Assembly (NCBI GenBank): GCA_036365515.1
Contig: CM070874.1
Span: 173,885,797 to 173,949,796 of the forward strand
Source of the DNA: Torymus aiolomorphi
Taxonomy: Eukaryota; Arthropoda; Insecta; Hymenoptera; Torymidae
Direction: 5' to 3'
Length of the DNA stretch: 64,000 nt
Below the pieces are notes generated by a model. It was not told the origin of the DNA and ran no database searches. It saw only the letters and a program-made list of their open reading frames with translations. Made by a program: the position numbers and the translations under genes. This document shows, in pieces, positions 23,988 through 36,289 of the stretch (position 1 is its first letter; every line of letters begins with the position of its first letter).

Positions 23988-24903
23988 TGGACAAGTGAAG
24001 GTCTTTAAATCATAAATCGATGCAATTAACAGTAAAACTTGGACATTTATTGACATGAAAATAAAAAGAGAATATCAAAATTCGCGAGGTATAATTAAGA
24101 ATAATGTTGAGCGCCAGCTGGGTCGTTCCCAGCGATCTAACTAATCCTACGTTTCGACAAATACGCAACGCGATGCGATGACTAAACAGTTTCGGTAGGG
24201 CGGGACGCAAATTCAAGCGCGAGCTCGCGAGAGCTTATATAAAGTTTCGGTACATTTCGGGATAAAAATGCGGTACGCGGCCTACGCTAAGAGGCTACAA
24301 TTCTACCTGGCTCTAGGTGACGACTAGATTCAGTGCGCGCGACGCGAGAGAAAGAGACTCCGATATGGGGTGGCCTTGGCCTACGGCACTTCCCAGCTCG
24401 AAGCTGGGGCTACGGCGTTCGTCGGTGGCGTCTCGTCGCTGAGTGTCGACGACGGCTGCAGTGCTCTGCGTCTCCCTGGCGGTCGTGACTGCTGGCTCCA
24501 GGTGTCCGCGTGGCTTGAAGAGGCTGCGTGGCCTGAAAAGGGCTGCGTGGCTACGACGATGCTGCAGGCTTCTCGGCTGATCACCGCGAACAACGAAGCC
24601 AGTGGACCAGTACAACTTCTCGCGCACAACGATTACAGAAATCACAAAGATAGATGGTGACAAGTGGCTTTCGACGCGTGCTATGGCCCACAATGGAGTG
24701 GCTGAGCGTCGCAAAGTGACGAAGGAACGAGCCAGCAGGTCCCCGCGCGCTAGCGCCACCACTAGTTCGTTTTCGGGTACTAGACTCTCTCTCTCTCGCT
24801 CGCTCTCCCATGCCGTAAGTGACGGCCGCGCACAGCCTGTGTTTATGTGCGCCCATGCCCCCGGCATTCTAGACGACGACGCCGACTACGTGATGTTTCG
24901 ACA
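23988..24903 (-). mobile_element. LTR-like promoter/polyA block, minus strand
   Basis: Read on the minus strand it starts TGTCGAAACATC (24903), has a TATA-like CTTTATATAAGC (24244-24233) and then TCAATAAATG (about 24056), ending near GTCCA (23988). This is the order of an LTR. No clear matching duplication flanks it (GGAGA versus GCGAC), so it may be a fragment. The minus-strand open frame of 184 codons (24867-24313) and the plus-strand frames over it look like chance frames in GC-rich DNA. Confidence 0.4.
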
Positions 24904-25600
24904 GCGACGGTACCTTAAGGACGAACAGACAGGTGAAGCCCTCACCAGGTGTGCGGGGCCTCCAACAGCTGTGCTCTTCCCCTCGACAAATACTTGGTAC
25001 ATCTCAGGAGGAGGTTAGGTTCTTCTGCTTCCTCTGCTCAAGAGTGTTAGTGGATCTACATAGGATCAGTAGTTTACTATTCTAGCTTATTGTTCTTCTA
25101 TTTATTCTTCCTCTTGTTTTGTTGCAGGTCACAAGTAGACAGGCAGCGGAGACTGACATGCAGCAACAGTCCCTACGGGCGCAGCTGTTCACCCATAGAT
25201 CTGTTTTTGCAGTGCAGCAGCGCCTTTTTCTTGTGTATCAGCATCTATCCACATGTTTCCCGGACATACAAGGTAAAGTCTGTTCCTCCTTATCCGGTGT
25301 TTTGCAAATACTACATTAGTTTTCTTTATTTGCAGGTGTGAGCAGCAGAGTCGCAGAAGCAGAGTCTCCGACGAGGTCAGATGCGCTCCTGCACCAAATA
25401 CTCCTGGAATATGATGTGTTCATTCTCACTAAGTTTTTTCTATTCTGTTTATGTTGTTTCACTAGCACTCGTCTTCTTCTTTACTAACCGTCTTTTCTTT
25501 TTACAGAGTCACTTCAGAGCTGCCCCCTCCACATGCCAAGAAGAATAAAGAGGAGAGTGAGCCCAGCTCACTCGCATCGCAGCAGCATCAGTTAGTATAA
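24850..25600 (+). CDS. candidate spliced gene of unknown function
   Basis: Four open segments are bounded by good splice sites. Segment 1 ends near 25010 (LFPSTNTWYISGG, then GAG|GTTAGG). Segment 2 runs from about 25127 (after TTTTGTTGCAG) to 25271 (then GTAAAG). Segment 3 starts about 25337 (after TTATTTGCAG). Segment 4 starts about 25507 (after TTTTTACAG) and reads ELPPPHAKKNKEES to HQLV, ending at a TAA near 25600. Segment 2 encodes a Gln-rich helical stretch (AETDMQQQSLRAQLF). I do not recognise the product. The reading frame across junctions was only partly checked. It could be a host gene fragment or a gene of an unidentified element; the upstream start overlaps LTR-like DNA. Confidence 0.35.
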
Positions 25601-25902
25601 GGGATGGCAGGAGCTACGTCTTCTTCATCAGGAGCGGGGCATGGTTGCAGCACGAGAAGCTCGCAATGCTCCTCTACAAGGGTGCTGTCTTCGCTTTTAG
25701 TGTGTGTTACAGGTAACAGTGTTAATTAGAGTGTCATGTGGGTTGCTTGGGCCCTCTTCTGCCAAGCATTCCTTTTCTAAAGTTAGCTTTTTCTGTTCTG
25801 GAGACTTAGACAGAAAAGAACCCTTACAGCAACCGCTGGGGTTTTTTCCCTATCTACATTACCAATTGTAATGCTCCAAAGTGAGCGTTACAAAATACAT
25901 AT
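25601..25902. other. spacer, possible 3' region of the candidate gene
   Basis: No further coding evidence. It has pyrimidine tracts and one more CAG|GTAACA-like boundary at 25711. Confidence 0.35.
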
Positions 25903-27929
25903 ATATATATAACTGAACTTGGATGCGGTGCGAGTAAGTTAGTTATATTTCTTTTTTTTTTACCAAAAATATTTTTTGAAAAAAATCACAAACAGCTTTT
26001 GATTGAATCTAGCTTGTAAATGCAACTGAAATTATCGTATCCTTTCTTACTTGATTAAACTTCAATGGCACATTAGGAATCAGTCAATGAACTACTAATG
26101 CGTGGTAGCTCATTTAAATACTCTTCATTTTTACAGCCTTTCAAGTAAATGCAAATACAAATTAATTGCTTTCTTAGCCGTGTGTCGGAAATCTAGCTAT
26201 TCATTAATTATGAACTGTATTAAAATATTGCATCAATGATAATATTGTTAAGCGATGATTACTCAATTTCTCGTTATAAGATCCAAGTTTGTACTTTTGA
26301 AATATGTTTTTGATTTTTAGTACATTATTATTATACTTAGTACATCATTGAAGTACAAAAAACAAAAATTCTGTAGATCTCGAATGGAAAAAATAAACGG
26401 TACTACAATGTAAATTATCGTATTTTTCGGCACGTTCCTTTACATGTCGCTATGTTTCTGTACGTTTCCGTACGATTCGGTACGTTTCGGTACGTTTTGA
26501 TTAGGATTCGGACATTTTACACGAAAGCGTACCAAAATGTACCGAATCGTATCGAATCGTACGTAAACTTACGGAAACGTACGGTGACGTACAGGGACAG
26601 ACATGTACATACGAAAATGAACGAAACCATACTTATATGTACCAAATGAGTGTATCAATATGCAAATATTTTTGTAGCGAAACGTAACATACATCCCGAA
26701 ACGTACTGACACGAACCAAACCTTACGAAAACGTAAAGCAATGTACAATAACATACGTCACCTTACAGAATCATGCGATAACATACGTAAACATACGGAA
26801 TAGTAAAATATAATATTTAAAAAAAAATTTTATACTACAAAAACTTTTGAAATAATAATACGTTTTCCAGCATATTTCAAGTTCTTATAATTTTCTTTAC
26901 AGCACCGTATATTTACGTACATTGACGTTCGTTTCCGAACGTTTTTGTACGCTTGGGTACGTTTCTGCATGTTTTGGTACGTTTCGGTGTACGTTTATAG
27001 CCAAGAAATTTTTTGAGACAAAAAATAATTTTTTCAGTATATGTAGGTTGCTGTAGGTTTCTGTACGAGGCTGTACCTGCGAGTACCCTGACATACATTT
27101 CCCTACAATTCGGTACATTTAGGTACGATCCCGTACAAATGTCCGAATCTTAATCAAAACGTACCGAAAAGTACCAAATGGTGCGAGAATTTACAATGTG
27201 TACTAGATTGTAACATAGTTTTACGATTATTATTTCCAGTCGGGATCTTTCAAAATAAAGTTTGTTATTAGTACATTATTCTTCTACAGAGCGTCTTGTT
27301 GGATGTTTCAAAAAAATATTTAGGCTCTTCTCAAAGTTTTTCCTGGAGTCCTTATACAGTTGTTGAGTAAGAAGAGACGAAAGAGAGAGAGAGAGAGAGA
27401 GAGAGGGATGGGGGGAGTTGATTTTTTTAAAATCGACTGAACAGTTGTTTAGAGAGATAATAGAAATAATTTATTTTTGTTAGCATATAAGTTTCGCAGA
27501 ATGTCTTGTTGGTTGTTTAAAAATAAGTTTAGGCTCTTTATTACCAAAGTTTTTTGTAGAGCGCTTAAACATTTGTTGAGAAAGTAAGTCGAGAGAGAGA
27601 GAGAGAGCAGGGTCGGAGTGAAAGGTAGAGAGATTTTTTAAACATATAAGTTTTGCATGATTTAATATACCATAACTGAGTCACTAAAACAATAATGGTA
27701 TTCATGCCAAACCACAATGTGAGGCTCACAACCATATATTGATGATTTCACTTTAGTATTAGTATTAGTACTTGTTAAAATAAAGTTTATAATCTGATAA
27801 TGCTTCTATATAGTTCTAATTAGCCACATAACATTTCTTCTTTTGACGCTGACAATTTCAATTAAATTGATTTATAGTCCTACTTCTTCGACAAAATGTA
27901 CCGATAAACTGTTGTAATCGAAGCCAGTA
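25903..27929 (-). mobile_element. GTAC-rich non-coding element, right copy
   Basis: Reverse-complement partner of 3765-6110. The ends are ATATATAACTGAACTTGGATGCGGTGCGAG (25903 on, in parts) and AATCGAAGCCAGT (27916-27929). It lacks the 170 bp hairpin insertion and most of the CT tract of the left copy, which explains its shorter length. GTAC words are dense from 26440 to 27190. Frames reading through it are repeat peptides. Confidence 0.65.
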
Positions 27930-29671
27930 TATTATTATTTCCTATTATATATTTTTGCGACTTTTGTGTCCTTTATATAGTGCATGCTATATAGTCATGG
28001 ATTAATGTACCTTTGTAACAAATTAATAAAATAAGGGTTACAGGAGAGATGACCGGGGCTCACTAAAAGATGGGATTCAAAATTCAGAATGTTTTATCAT
28101 GTTGACCTGGGAATGGAAAACCGGAATGGACACTTGATATTTTATCAAGATGGGTCCGATAAGCCATGGCATCTCACAGAAGGGAGCGATGGTAAGAGCT
28201 CCCCTCACCCTTCATAAAATAAAATTTTTTATTTTTATTTTTGATAAAACTCGGAAAATCAAAATTCAGACTGGAATATATTATTATTACTTGGAAAATT
28301 AAAATTTTAAAACTCGAATATATTATTATTTACCTCAAAAAGTAACATTTCAACCTCAAACACCTTATTACTACAAAAAAATTCCTTAAACCAATGCTAT
28401 CCTTCATTTTGGATTCTTGGTTTAGCAACGCATGCGCAACGCGCGTTTGAATTAGCACGTCTCGCGCCATCTGTGCAGCAACGCATACACTCCTCCGCCG
28501 CGCGTCGCAGCTGCGTTCAAATTCGCGCGACGGAGACCTTACATCATCTGTAGGGTGGTGCGGCCTGCCGGGTGGTAGTACTAAGCCGACTATCTGCGAA
28601 GACCGCGGTGGCTGCAACCATGCGAAAAAAAAATATCTCAAGTACAACTAAAAGGCTATAGTGGTATACGAGGGTCAAAATGGCACTCACCTGGATTTTT
28701 ATTTGGGATTGACCATTCGAAAGTACATTATTAAAAACCTCTTTAGCCCAATTTTCAGCTCCCTAGGTGATGATTTAAGTCTCCTAACCTAAAAAACGTG
28801 TTTTTTCGAAAATTTTTTTTTCCGCTCGACCCTTTCTTTAAAAAAATTTTTAAAAAATTCACTGACATGTGTTTTTGAGTAAGAAAACAGCCTGATTTTT
28901 TTCAGATTTTTTAAATAAAAATTGAGCTCAGGAAAAATATTTTAATTTTTCAATGATTTTTTAGGTTATGTAGGTAATTTTTGGCTAACTTGTAAGTAAA
29001 GATTTATGTGTATTTTTTCCTGTTCTTTCAAATGGCGGTGTCCGAATTTACGTTTTCGGGCCGGAACGTACTCAAAATTCGAGAAAATCGATTTTTTAAG
29101 CATTTTTCCCATGTTTTTGGCACATAACCTCAAAACCAATAGCTTAGTAAGTGTTTATAATAGCTTTATATCCCACTGTCAGAACTACCATTTTTGCATC
29201 AGATAATGCTCTAAAATTGAATTATAAACATTTTTTTCGTATTTTTACCATGTTTTTGGAACATAACCTCAAAGAATATTGTTCAATACGTGTTAGGACA
29301 TACAAAAATATTCTAAAAACTTTTTTTAATGAAAAAAAATTTTTAGAATTGAGTATTATTTCGTCAGTAGCTACAAAGGGCCTGATACAGCCCTTTTCAG
29401 GCGCAGGGAAACTTTATATCATTGAAAACTCTTAAATTAACTCTATTTTTATTCAAATTCATTTGTAGATAAATAAAAATGAGTAAATATTTCTAATAGA
29501 AATTAATTATTATAAAAATGTTATAAATATATTTGTACTTTTATTAAAACAATAAAATAATTATGTACCATTTCATATTTGACTTTTATTCTTGCGAGAA
29601 TTGTTTTTAGAAGTACTATTTAACAAAATTACATGAGTAATAATTTTTAGTATTGAATTATAATAATATTT
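27930..29671. other. spacer without recognised genes
   Basis: 28030-28230 is moderately GC-rich with no convincing frame. 28400-28620 is a GC-rich patch (CGCGCG-type words). At 29100-29160 and 29240-29300 a segment containing TGTTTTTGGMACATAACCTCAAA is repeated about 140 bp apart, so 29090-29330 is a degenerate tandem pair. The part next to 29671 may be the 3' flank of the transposase remnant. Confidence 0.5.
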
Positions 29672-30606
29672 TCAATCCTCGTCACTATCTTCGTCTATTA
29701 CAGGATCAATATCTGAAGTATTAAATAATTCCGAAAGAACTTTCGCTGGTCTAATAATTTTTTATTTATATCCTGCATTACTGAGATATGACTGCAGCAA
29801 TGTGAGAACAGGATCCTACAGTACGTAATCCATTGGCACAGTCACACGCATGGCGTAGGATACCGCTGTGTCCAATTGAGTTAGATTTGTATTCGATGTA
29901 GCATTTGTGAGCCTTACTGTTAATATGCCTGGACCTTATTAATACTTTAATGATATTAGGTTTGATCTTAGTATATTCCAAATTGATATTGTTACTATCA
30001 TCCATTAATTCAGCCAAATAACATACGGCTTGACCTAATTGATAGGTACTTGAAAAAAATATTTTGAGATTTCTCTCAGTCATCTCCGGAAAGTCAATGA
30101 TTTCTTGGAATGTTAGCTTGATTGTAGTAGTGGACCGTCTTGACCATCTGGCTGTATCAGCTTCTAATGCTAAAGTATTTTCACTTTGATTAGAATTTAA
30201 CATTCTTTCGATGATTATACCTTGTAAGCAACCGTCATCTTTATCGCGATTTAAACGCTTACCAAAAAGGTTGTTGAGAAAACATGCAATTCTACAATAT
30301 GCACAGCTTTTGGTAAAAGTTTATTATCTAATTGCTGGTGAAGAAGCTTATACTTTTTACCAAGAATACCATGAACAGCCTCTAACAACCCATCTCAATT
30401 TCGTAACGTAACGAGATTCATTCGATTCAGTCGTACTCAAATTGGGTTTATTTTCCTTTAAGGCAGGTATGAGAATCTTAAAGCCAAGACTTTTTAAATA
30501 AGGTATCACATCCCTAAAACCTCTATCTAGAACGCAAACATCACCTTCTCTCATGATAGTTCTTATAACATCTGGATCATCCATTACTTTCTTCTTGATG
30601 CACTGA
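29672..30606 (-). pseudogene. DDE transposase with C-terminal SWIM-type zinc finger, 3' part
   Basis: It resembles a large insect family of DDE transposase proteins. From the right: GDVCVLDRGFRDVIPYLKSLG (second Asp, about 30545-30480); NESRYVTKLRWVV (about 30420-30385), with the catalytic Glu expected right after and present in the shifted frame as EAVHG; then a long linker; TARWSRRST; ADL-type helical region (YQLGQAVCYLAEL); SRHINSKAHKCYI; and CDCANGLRTVGSCSHIAAV, the SWIM-like C-x-C-xn-C-x-H motif. An acidic tail ends at TGA (29672-29674). Frameshifts lie at about 30385, 30275 and 29800. The right limit is a splice-acceptor-like TTTTCAG at 30607, so a 5' exon may have existed. The N-terminal half with the first Asp was not found. 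Confidence 0.75.
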
Positions 30607-30628
30607 AAAGGCGGCGGTGCTCGATTTG

Positions 30629-30790
30629 CTCTTTCCGCGGCGCAGGATTTCCCTCTCCACTGTCGGCACAACCGTTCAGCCGTTTTCGGGAGAAAAATTA
30701 CTCTGTGGCACTCGGGCGAGATAGTTGCCTCATATGAGAGTGAAAAACAACCCTTGTGAGAAAGAAAATAACTGCGCCGCGTAAGAAAAG
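30629..30790. repeat. short foldback with CGCGGCGCAG ends
   Basis: TTCCGCGGCGCAG (30634-30646) is answered by CTGCGCCGCGTAA (30772-30784) in reverse, about 140 bp apart, in otherwise AT-rich DNA. It may be a MITE-like insertion upstream of the SWIM transposase remnant. No target duplication is obvious. Confidence 0.4.
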
Positions 30791-31048
30791 TTTACGTTCA
30801 CCATTTATGTGATTATATTTGAAGTCATTGCTTGTATTGAAATGACTGTGACTATAATAAAAATAAGGGATAATAATACAGGAATTGAAAAAATTTATTA
30901 ATTTCAAATAGTCCTTACAATTTCATTTTTTTTTCTTTTTATTGTACAATTTAGTTCTCCAATAAAAACAATCATTGTTTTAATTTCATAATTGTAATTG
31001 AATTAACACTCACAAGATTAATAATAATACATTTTCAATTAGACTAGA
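30791..31048. other. AT-rich intergenic stretch
   Basis: I see nothing beyond T-rich runs and a possible minus-strand AATAAA-type signal. Confidence 0.5.
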
Positions 31049-33009
31049 TTATAAACCATAATGTGGTACTATAAAATGACAATCGTACTGTTTTATTAAC
31101 AAACAGGGGCATAATAATGGTACCTCAGATAACTTCAAATATTCAGTTTTCTTGCTGTTTTCGATTATATAAGCGTGATAATGCTCATTAAATGTTATTT
31201 CTTGGAATATATTAATGTGAAAATATATATCTTCGTTAACTTTTATTATCTTTATTATTTCACCAAATTGCTTTTCACTTTCTTCCATGTTTACAATAAT
31301 AAATGATCCGATTTTATACAAAATATTCCATATTTTAATTTGATTGTAATATTCAGCATTATTTGTAAATGCATCAAAATACGTTTTTGCTTCACAATCA
31401 CTATTATCGCGAGAACTTAATTTAACATCATCTTCAATTATCGTAATATTAAATAATTCACACATCATTAGTCTCCGTTTAATTGCGATGGTTTTCAATA
31501 AATTTTTAGATGAAGCAGTTGCTTGTACAATAGCTTTTATTTTTCGGTGAAACGACTCGAACCTCATCGACCAAAAATTAACGCATGGACCATTTTGATT
31601 TAAAATCCTTGGATAGTGGATTAAAAATGATATTTTGGTTTCAGAAATCCAAAAAGTTGTATATATAGCTGATGATGTTTTTCTATCAGATACTCCTAAA
31701 CACTTTATATGCGATTTAAGTATTCTTGGAGATAAAAGAATGTCGAGTATTTGTCTTAAGTACTTAAATTGCCAATATTCATCTAGTTCGGGTATTAGGT
31801 CTCCAATAATAACTCCGAAATATCGTACGAAACACAGCATTTCTGCCGCAGACATCTTCAAAGTCAAATTTCCCTTTAATCGATTTATTAAAATTTCTGG
31901 AGGTTTGTTTGTGTTAGAACCATAGTTGAAGCTTCTTATTCTAGCATTTAAGATTTCAAGAGTAAGATATTTTTTAGTGAATATAAATTCAGTAATAATT
32001 GCATGTAAATTATACGTGCATACTCCTTCGAGAAAATCATGCATCATATCAACACTTTGATTTTCCGTTATATGGAAGTCTTCAATTTGATGAAAAATAC
32101 ACTCTTCTTTAATGCCAGTTTTTGATAAATCATTTTTAAATCTGCTTCATAATTACTTCGTGTTCCTTTTTCTTTCATTAACGTTTTTGCTTCTTCCGAT
32201 GAAACTTTGCATATTCTGCAATAGAAATTTGCTTGAAAAGATTCAACAAATCCACTGATTCCGTTAGCACCTAAATTATCACCTACTATAAGAATTACAT
32301 CGAATTTAACATTTTGTATAGTATTCTCTGTATTAATCAATATTCCCGTATTTCTAAGAAAATTAGCTTCTTCAATGAGTTTACTAAAAACTTTTGCATT
32401 TTTAGTATTTTTTTTGTCTTCCGTATAAACTAAAGAATGACATAATATACAATTCAACTGTCAAGCCATATTCGAGGGAAGACAAGCTAACGATACATAC
32501 GTAGCTCCGAACTTATTTACGCCAGCATGAGCCCCCAGAGCGTTTCTGGTTTCTAGATCATCATGAAATATAGTAAGCGGTAATATAATATTATCTTGTA
32601 AACGTTTTGCATATTTTTTTGTGTATAAATTGCCTTGCATTATGTTAGAAATAATATTCTTTTGTCTATCTATGTCACCAATATATTTCATTATTTTAAC
32701 AAACATTCCTGGTATTTGTAAAAAGAATTTTAAAGTTTGAGATAAAGGAAAATATATCCCATGCATACTTATTGGTGCAAGTTGAACTCCGTTTCCAACA
32801 ACTTGATCAACTAATTTTGTTCCAATATAAAATTCTTCATGATCAATAAGCCCTTTATTTCTAAATATTTGGAATCGTTTATCTTCCGTTGATATTTCTT
32901 CAAATAGTGAATTATATTTTTCTAAATATTGTTTTATTTCAATTATGCTTCGTGTCTCGTTCTCGAGATCACTAGGTAGTACCGCCAGTGTACACAGATG
33001 TCGCCACAA
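31049..33009 (-). pseudogene. transposase-like protein, DDE-type insect/cnidarian family, two lesions
   Basis: Three frames (33009-32461, 32457-32068, 32047-31049) form one protein of about 650 residues. Readable blocks, N to C: YIGTKLVDQVV; PGMFVKIMKYI; LPLTIFHDDLETRNALGAHAG; VILIVGDNLGANGISGFVESF with FYCRICK; FHITENQSVDMMHDFLEGVC; LTLKMSAAEMLCFVRYFGVIIGDLIP; FLIHYPRILNQNGPCVNFWSMRFESFHRKIK; TIAIKRRLMMCELF. The conserved acidic blocks (DDLE, GDN, DMMHD) resemble transposase-derived proteins found repeatedly in insects and Hydra; I cannot name the superfamily with confidence. Lesions are a TGA at 32461-32463 in a continuous frame, and a one-base loss in an A run near 32140. The true start may lie upstream, since 33009 falls within a terminal-repeat-like segment. 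Confidence 0.6.
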
Positions 33010-33078
33010 ACTTCAGCTATCCCCACTTCTAAAACTCGACTGCTGGCTCGCCCCGCCAGGCCGGCCGGTCTCTCTCGT
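32966..33078 (+). repeat. 113 bp inverted repeat, left arm
   Basis: Reverse complement of 37291-37403 with one mismatch. It starts AGATCACTAGG and ends TCTCTCGT. It overlaps the start of the transposase-like gene on the minus strand. Near identity means the two arms separated recently or are corrected against each other. Confidence 0.95.
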
Positions 33079-33125
33079 CGTCATAACGCTTTTTGTGCGC
33101 GTAGAGTGTGCCACGCTTTAGCTAC

Positions 33126-33287
33126 ATGGCGGTAGAAGAGAAGCCTTCGTTTTTCATCCTTTACGGAAGGATTATTGATGAAGATTTCCCGACCGTCGTA
33201 TTCAACTGTGGAAACAGATAAATAGTGCTTAACCTTTCGGACGATGTCTCAGATTCAGAATCGTCATTATTTGGATTAATAAGTAAG
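33126..33287 (+). pseudogene. exon-like frame of unknown gene, one in-frame stop
   Basis: ATG at 33126 opens MAVEEKPSFFILYG; a TAA at 33222-33224 interrupts, and the same frame continues as LNLSDDVSDSESSLFGLIS to a good donor AA|GTAAGTAT (about 33283). It lies divergent to the transposase-like gene at 33009, with about 115 bp between the two starts, so the two may share a promoter. The composition resembles the acidic first exon of a transposon accessory gene. No family is recognised. Confidence 0.35.
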
Positions 33288-33487
33288 TATACGTTCCAGG
33301 ACGTTTTTATGCGGCGGCGTGTTAACACGAGAAGTTATAGACATGCCGCCCAAATCTCAATGGACTGTAGTTATGCATGTGTAAGAGAAAAGAAAAAATA
33401 TACTTCTCTTATAAACTGCATAAACTATAGATCTTTATTGTGTTCTTTTTAAGCCGTTGGACGGTTTGGGTTGTAGTCTTTGTTTTA

Positions 33488-33672
33488 CGGCGAGCTCACA
33501 CGAGAGGTGAGACAGGTCGTATGTTTGACATAACCTGTATTATCATGACTACATGATCCTTTGTTTGGCAGTGAGCTCACACGAGAGGTGAGACAAACTG
33601 TACATAACCTGTATTAACATGATCTTTTGTTGGCAGTGAGCTCACACGAGAGGTGAGACAAACTGTACAATT
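33488..33672. repeat. tandem repeat with CTCAC...GTGAG hairpin, three units
   Basis: Three units of about 70-75 bp carry GAGCTCACACGAGAGGTGAGACA (in parts at 33491, 33569 and 33637) followed by ACATAACCTGTATT. Each unit contains the short hairpin CTCAC / GTGAG with a 7 nt loop. Confidence 0.85.
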
Positions 33673-36243
33673 TGACTAGAGTTATGTAATGCGTCTGGCT
33701 ACAGACAGCACATAACCTAGATCTGCATATTGCTCTTCCAGATTCGCAAGTGAGTTGATAGATGGCGGCGAGGTAAACAAGAATCACAATCTCGCAACGC
33801 TAATGCAGCTTATGCTTACAAGAATCTGGTAGAGACAGAGTCTGAAAAGACAAATTAATTTTCAGAAAAACAAGGAAATGCTCGGAATTTAGTTACCGGT
33901 AATTTTCCTTATCTCATTTATAATGAGTAAAAATAAATGATAGGCTTTTTCATTGAGTAAAAGACTATCGGTTTTATGCGATTACATTGCCAACTTATTC
34001 AAGGAAGAAACTGCCGAACATTTCGACGGTTTTTTCGCTTAAGCGCACTTAGATGGCTATGCCCGAATGTACGATTAAAGGAATATAATCTTCCTCCTAA
34101 TTTCCTCAATGAGTAAGAGGCCGAGAACCATCTCAAGCGAGATACATAAGAGCGATGGGAGGAAAAAAGTCCCTGCACCAGAAAAAGCAGGTTCGTTTCC
34201 CAAATCAGGATCGATTTTACAGCAATACACAGTTCTCGATCTACTGTTTGTCTCGCTGAATACGAACGATAGGCGCATGCAGCTAGTGCTATATAACTCA
34301 TGTACTGAATGGTCATGAAGTTTAACCTTAATGCTGCGCCATTGGAGTGTTACATTTTAAAGCATATTCTTAATATATAAAAATATATAGAAATATAAAA
34401 ATCCTATTCTTGAACTGTCGTCTTATCGATCATGTAAGCAATCGAATAAAATTTTCGAGGAAAAGACAAACACAGGTGTGCGTAGCGCGCCAGTTAACGT
34501 TAGCCATTATAAAAAAAAAAAAAAAAGACAAGCCGTAAGGACTGGTTCGTCTAAAGAAAATTTTATTTCTAATTTGAAAGCATTTGGCAAGAGAAACATT
34601 GGCGCGTGAAGCGTGCATGAATCTTTCTAGCCTGATCAAAGAATTGATAGAATAAAGTATAAAGAGTGCTTTGCGACCCCGCTCACTTCCTTTTCAATTT
34701 CTTATATATATTGCCAAGCAGTGCGCTGTCATGTTTTTGATGATCGTTAATTCTTTTTTTTTTCATAAAATAGTACGATTCAAGATTATATCAATCGATT
34801 GTGAAATAAATTATTGAAAACAAAAAATAAATAAATAAATAAATAAACATTTGTGTGCATAGCACTCCAATTAACGAAAAATTATATAATAATTACTATG
34901 ATTATAATATTGTAATAAAAAGGTAATTGTAAATGCATAGCATCAGATTCTTTAGAACGTTTTAAAAATAGGCTGACGTTCGTTGGTTATTATACTGGTC
35001 GTATATATGTAAATCAAAATATGTCAAAATTTTAATTTTAAGTTAATTAACGATAATTATCGTGGTTTGATTTCGAGTCTTTCAATATGGATTTCTTGCG
35101 GGTATAAAAGTTACTCTTCAAGAATTACGAGATATCGAATTCAAACATTTCTGTTACTAAATTTTGTCAACGCAATTATCAACACAAATAATAATTATAT
35201 TATTATAAAGAGTATAATTTATTCTTTACTCATATGTATTACTGATAATGTTTTTAGTCAATTCTGACTAGATCTGTTGGGAGCGAGGAAGAAAATAAAT
35301 CTCCAAAGATGTTAAATATTTGCGACGTTTCGTCGACGGATTTGTCGACCGTGAATACGATCAACAACTTAGATCATATTTATTACTCATTAGCTAAGGC
35401 TATATACATTTAAGGTTATTTATATATTTTTCATATTTATTAATCAACCAAGATATCATAATCTTAAATTTTTGACTTTAAGTATTTGTTACGCTACTTA
35501 AAGTATATATACTGCCTAATTTCTTACTGACCTATGATACGGGTTCGAGTAATCGATGAATATTCAATTGTAGTTGATGTCTAGGTCTTATAAAGGCGTT
35601 TTTAACAACCCCTTCACGATTCTTACAAAGTGATATGGATAAACTATTATTTGAATCAAGTAACTGGTGGTCTCAGTCAACACCAAATCTATATCAAAAT
35701 GTTATTTCGATGCTTTAGTTCGTCTAAATTTTTCTATAAAGGTAAAATATCAGGTGAATTACCGTAGATTATTCGTTTATACACTGAAAAAAAAAAAAAA
35801 AAAAATTTCCAATTGAATCATTTAAATACATTTTATTGAAAGAAAAAGTAATTGAAAGAATTGAGGCGTCATTGAAGTTATTATACGACTCATTAATTCA
35901 AATATATATAATGATTGTCTTAATATTATATTATAATTCTCTTCATTTAATATTTGAATTAGAACTTTTCCTCCTTATTCAAGTAAAATAGAACGATAGT
36001 AGTGTCTATCCGTAATCTGACTTTAGTATTACTAAATACTTAGTATTTTATGTATTTAATCAATATATATTTATATAAGAAAAAATCTCGCGAGTTTGTT
36101 GTGATAATTTAACATAATTATAATTCTTTTTTTTTTTTATTACAAAATTCTAAAGAAATATCGTACATAGTCTTAGAGAACAAAGATATTCTACAAGAGT
36201 ATGAGGTTTGGTTAATTTCAGTTGGGTTAATCAAATAATTAAG

Positions 36244-36289
<46 letters not shown>

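Noticed and set aside
24313..24867. 184-codon minus-strand frame
   Set aside because: It overlaps LTR-like DNA, is Arg/Ser/Ala-rich as expected from GC-rich sequence, and competes with plus-strand frames of similar length.
33488..33672. CRISPR-like spaced repeat
   Set aside because: Only three units, the spacers are also similar to each other, and the DNA is eukaryotic.
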